Of a DNA stretch of 64,000 nucleotides, positions 62,204 through 64,000 are shown piece by piece. How positions within the stretch are numbered: the first letter of the stretch is position 1; every line of letters begins with the position of its first letter. The position numbers were made by a program, and so were the translations under genes. Under the pieces are notes generated by a model. The model did no database searches. It had not been told where the DNA came from and saw nothing but the letters and a program-made list of their open reading frames with translations. The stretch is taken from positions 186,001 to 250,000 of the forward strand of contig DYIY01000002.1 of the NCBI GenBank assembly GCA_020723405.1, given 5' to 3'. Origin of the DNA: Thiobacillus denitrificans. GTDB lineage: Bacteria > Pseudomonadota > Gammaproteobacteria > Burkholderiales > Thiobacillaceae.

Positions 62204-62712
62204 TTGCGGCAATCCCAATCCAGGGCCACGCCGCCGCCCTCCACCGGCAGGCCGCCGATGGGGCGGCCGCGCAGGGCCGCGTTGACGAATTCGATGCGTT
62301 CGTTTCGGGCATCGCCGGCCGGATGGCGCGGTTTGCTGCTGCCGAAGCCCACCGGGATCAGGCGCTTGCACTCCACGCCGTGGGCCACCAGCCAGAGGGC
62401 GACGGACTGGGAGCGCTTGAGGGAAAGGACCAGTCGGGCTTGTTCGTCGGCGCCGTCGGTGACATGCCCTTCGATGCGTAGCAGGGTGATGGACGGCTGC
62501 CTGGCCAGGTAGGCGCGGATGAGTTCCAGGCCGGGTTCGCTTTGGGTGAGCAGGTCCGGGCTGCCGGGGGCGAAGGCGAGGGGTTGGGGGAGCACCATTT
62601 CGTGGCCGTCCCGGCGGAGTTCCTGGGCTGGGGCTTGGGCGCGGAGCGCTTGGGCAGCGAGTGCCAGCACGACGAGCAGGATAAATCGGAAGGAGGAAGG
62701 TTTCATGGTCAT
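62200..62712 (-). CDS. OmpA-family protein
   Basis: The 170-residue exported protein has a signal peptide ending ALRAQAPA and an OmpA-like peptidoglycan-binding domain: LLRIEGHVTDGADEQARLVLSLKRSQSVALWLVAHGV with the conserved Asp/Arg pattern, although the GHTD is replaced by GHVTD. The ATG at 62712 overlaps the upstream stop (ATGA). It probably anchors an envelope assembly to peptidoglycan. Confidence 0.78.
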   Translation of the reverse strand: MTMKPSSFRFILLVVLALAAQALRAQAPAQELRRDGHEMVLPQPLAFAPGSPDLLTQSEPGLELIRAYLARQPSITLLRIEGHVTDGADEQARLVLSLKRSQSVALWLVAHGVECKRLIPVGFGSSKPRHPAGDARNERIEFVNAALRGRPIGGLPVEGGGVALDWDCRN

Positions 62713-63983
62713 GTGCCGGGTTTGTTCCCTGGTTGGGGCGGATTGCTGGGGCCACTGCGCGCCGGCATCCCCAGCCGATCACGTTCAGCGGCAGCCCGCA
62801 CGGCCGACAGGCTTGTGCGCAAGCGGGCGGCACGGTCCTTGTTGGCCGGCGTTTTCTCCGTCAGGGCCAGGGCCTGGGTCAGCAGGGCTTCCGCTTCGAC
62901 GGGACGATTCAGCTTGATCAGTACCTCGGCCTTTTTCTCCTGGGCCACGACAAGCAGATCCGGAGATTGATGCCGTTCCGCCATTCCCATGGCTGCATCG
63001 CAGGCCAGTAGCGCCTGATCGTACCTTTTCAGGTAGATGAGTTCGTTCATCTTGTAGATGGCATCGTACTCATCGACGCTTCTCTGGCCGGCGGCGCGGC
63101 GCTTCAGCTCTTCCTGGTTGTCGTGAAGACTCCAGGAGGCGTTGACGTACCTCGGATCGCTCAGCGGCAAGATCTTGAACAACGTCTCCTGGAGCCGCTT
63201 GCGGAGGGGCTCGGCCTCGGCGTAGCGGTCCAGTTTTTCCAGGGCGGTTGCCCAGTTCTCCAGGGCGGTGATCCAGATGTCCAGGTCGGGGCCTGTACGC
63301 GGCGCGTTCAGGTCCACGTTCTGCTCGGTGAGGCTGACCAGGTTTTTGAACAGCGGCTCCGCCGCCTCGTATCGCTTGTTGCCCATCATGGCCAGCCCAA
63401 GGTTGGTCGTGACGGCCACGCTGTTTTCGGACTCGTAGCGACGATCGGGCACTGCCAGAACCTGCCTGAACAGGGTTTCCGCCTCGGCGTATTGCCGCGA
63501 CGCCAAGAGCGCCAGGCCCAAGCCGTAGGTCATGGTGGCCAGGCTTTGTGGGTCTTGAGTGTTCTCGCGCGCCAGGGCCAGCGCGCTTCGATAGGCGCTC
63601 ACGGCTTTTTCGTTGCGCCCGGCCGCGTAATATTCTTGTCCCGAGCGAAAGATGTCTACTGCCTGGTTCATGCCTGCGGTGCGTCGCGCGCGCAGGCGGT
63701 TGCTCTCCTGGATTTCGGCTTCCCGGCGCTGGAAGTTTTCGCTTTGCTGGCGCATCCAGGCGTCATTGTTCGACCCTTGCCCGGAATCCCCCTCGGCCTG
63801 GCTGCGCTGGTATTCCTCGTAGCGTTTGTAGGTGTTGGTTTCCTGCCAGCGCCGCTCGCGGATCTGGTTGGCTTCACAGTTGTTCCGGGTCACGCCGGGG
63901 GCGTAGTGACTGCAATCTTCGGCCTGGGCGACGGACAAGCCCAGTGCAGTCAACATCGAAACACGGAGGATGAAGTGGCGCAT
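62709..63983 (-). CDS. Exported TPR-repeat protein
   Basis: The 424-residue protein has a signal peptide (MRHFILRVSMLTALGLSVAQA), a Cys-containing N-terminal region, and tetratricopeptide repeats in residues 100-330 (for example AGRNEKAVSAYRSALALARE, ALLASRQYAEAETLFRQVL). A charged helical tail ends in an Arg/Pro-rich part. It is the first gene of the minus-strand unit with the OmpA-like gene and may scaffold an envelope complex. Confidence 0.75.
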   Translation of the reverse strand: MRHFILRVSMLTALGLSVAQAEDCSHYAPGVTRNNCEANQIRERRWQETNTYKRYEEYQRSQAEGDSGQGSNNDAWMRQQSENFQRREAEIQESNRLRARRTAGMNQAVDIFRSGQEYYAAGRNEKAVSAYRSALALARENTQDPQSLATMTYGLGLALLASRQYAEAETLFRQVLAVPDRRYESENSVAVTTNLGLAMMGNKRYEAAEPLFKNLVSLTEQNVDLNAPRTGPDLDIWITALENWATALEKLDRYAEAEPLRKRLQETLFKILPLSDPRYVNASWSLHDNQEELKRRAAGQRSVDEYDAIYKMNELIYLKRYDQALLACDAAMGMAERHQSPDLLVVAQEKKAEVLIKLNRPVEAEALLTQALALTEKTPANKDRAARLRTSLSAVRAAAERDRLGMPARSGPSNPPQPGNKPGT

Positions 63984-64000
63984 CTCAATGCTCCAGAGGT

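Noticed and set aside
61895-62833. 312-codon minus-strand frame around the small membrane protein
   Set aside because: Its upstream two thirds overlap the OmpA-like and TPR genes in another frame; only the last 102 codons look like a protein.

Overview
The window is a high-GC chromosomal segment that looks betaproteobacterial. The gene order rpsB-tsf-pyrH-frr-uppS-cdsA-dxr-rseP-bamA-skp-lpxD-fabZ-lpxA-lpxB-rnhB, the class III polyhydroxyalkanoate (PHA) synthase pair PhaE/PhaC, and PhaR with a phasin would suit a Rhodocyclales/Nitrosomonadales-type organism. That placement is inference from gene content; no 16S gene is present. No tRNA, rRNA, insertion sequence or CRISPR array was recognised.

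Layout. 1-3.6 kb: the tail of a CxxCH protein, ispD on the minus strand, the AmmeMemoRadiSam triad (amrB-amrA-amrS) and a small exported unknown. 3.7-17.9 kb: the translation, isoprenoid, envelope and lipid A supercluster, all on the plus strand, with many 4-bp start/stop overlaps. It has a candidate sigma70 promoter before rpsB and a terminator hairpin between rpsB and tsf. 17.9-22.1 kb: motA-motB, a membrane-anchored methyltransferase and an HDOD/GAF-like protein. 22.1-28.2 kb (minus): rluB, scpB, scpA, dnaE. 28.3-33.7 kb: the PHA locus, with phaE-phaC (minus) divergent from phaA-phaB-phaR-phasin (plus); matching putative PhaR boxes lie before phaA and before the phasin. 33.9-36.1 kb (minus): rof-like, sppA, a Rieske protein and a HAD phosphatase. 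36.3-43.5 kb: a series of small regulators, each beside a likely target and a visible dyad (TetR/tusA-dsrE, WYL/VOC, LysR/tautomerase, Lrp/leuA). 43.6-46.9 kb: a MocR-type regulator, a DUF1127 protein with a REP-like palindrome, and a membrane-anchored di-heme peroxidase.

47.1-53.2 kb holds a run of nine tightly packed genes, five exported or membrane-anchored, and mostly of unknown function. 53.2-56.6 kb has a transglutaminase, a hemolysin III-type membrane protein, a decayed partial duplicate of the 52.8-kb gene and a Sel1-repeat protein. 56.6-57.9 kb is a graveyard of mobile-DNA and stress genes: a truncated RelE/HigB-type toxin beside an intact antitoxin, a broken VOC gene, and a mobilization ATPase fragment with a nonsense codon.

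58.3-61.2 kb is the most interesting region. It is a retron-like operon with less GC-rich sequence than its surroundings: promoter, strongly structured noncoding leader, 47-aa hydrophobic peptide, Xre-type HTH protein, small retron-type reverse transcriptase (NARAH, YVDD, ITG motifs), phosphoribosyltransferase, and a SLOG/nucleoside-deoxyribosyltransferase-like protein. The last three genes overlap by 4 bp. The window closes (61.5-64 kb, minus) with a TPR protein, an OmpA-family protein, a small membrane protein and a hypothetical protein.
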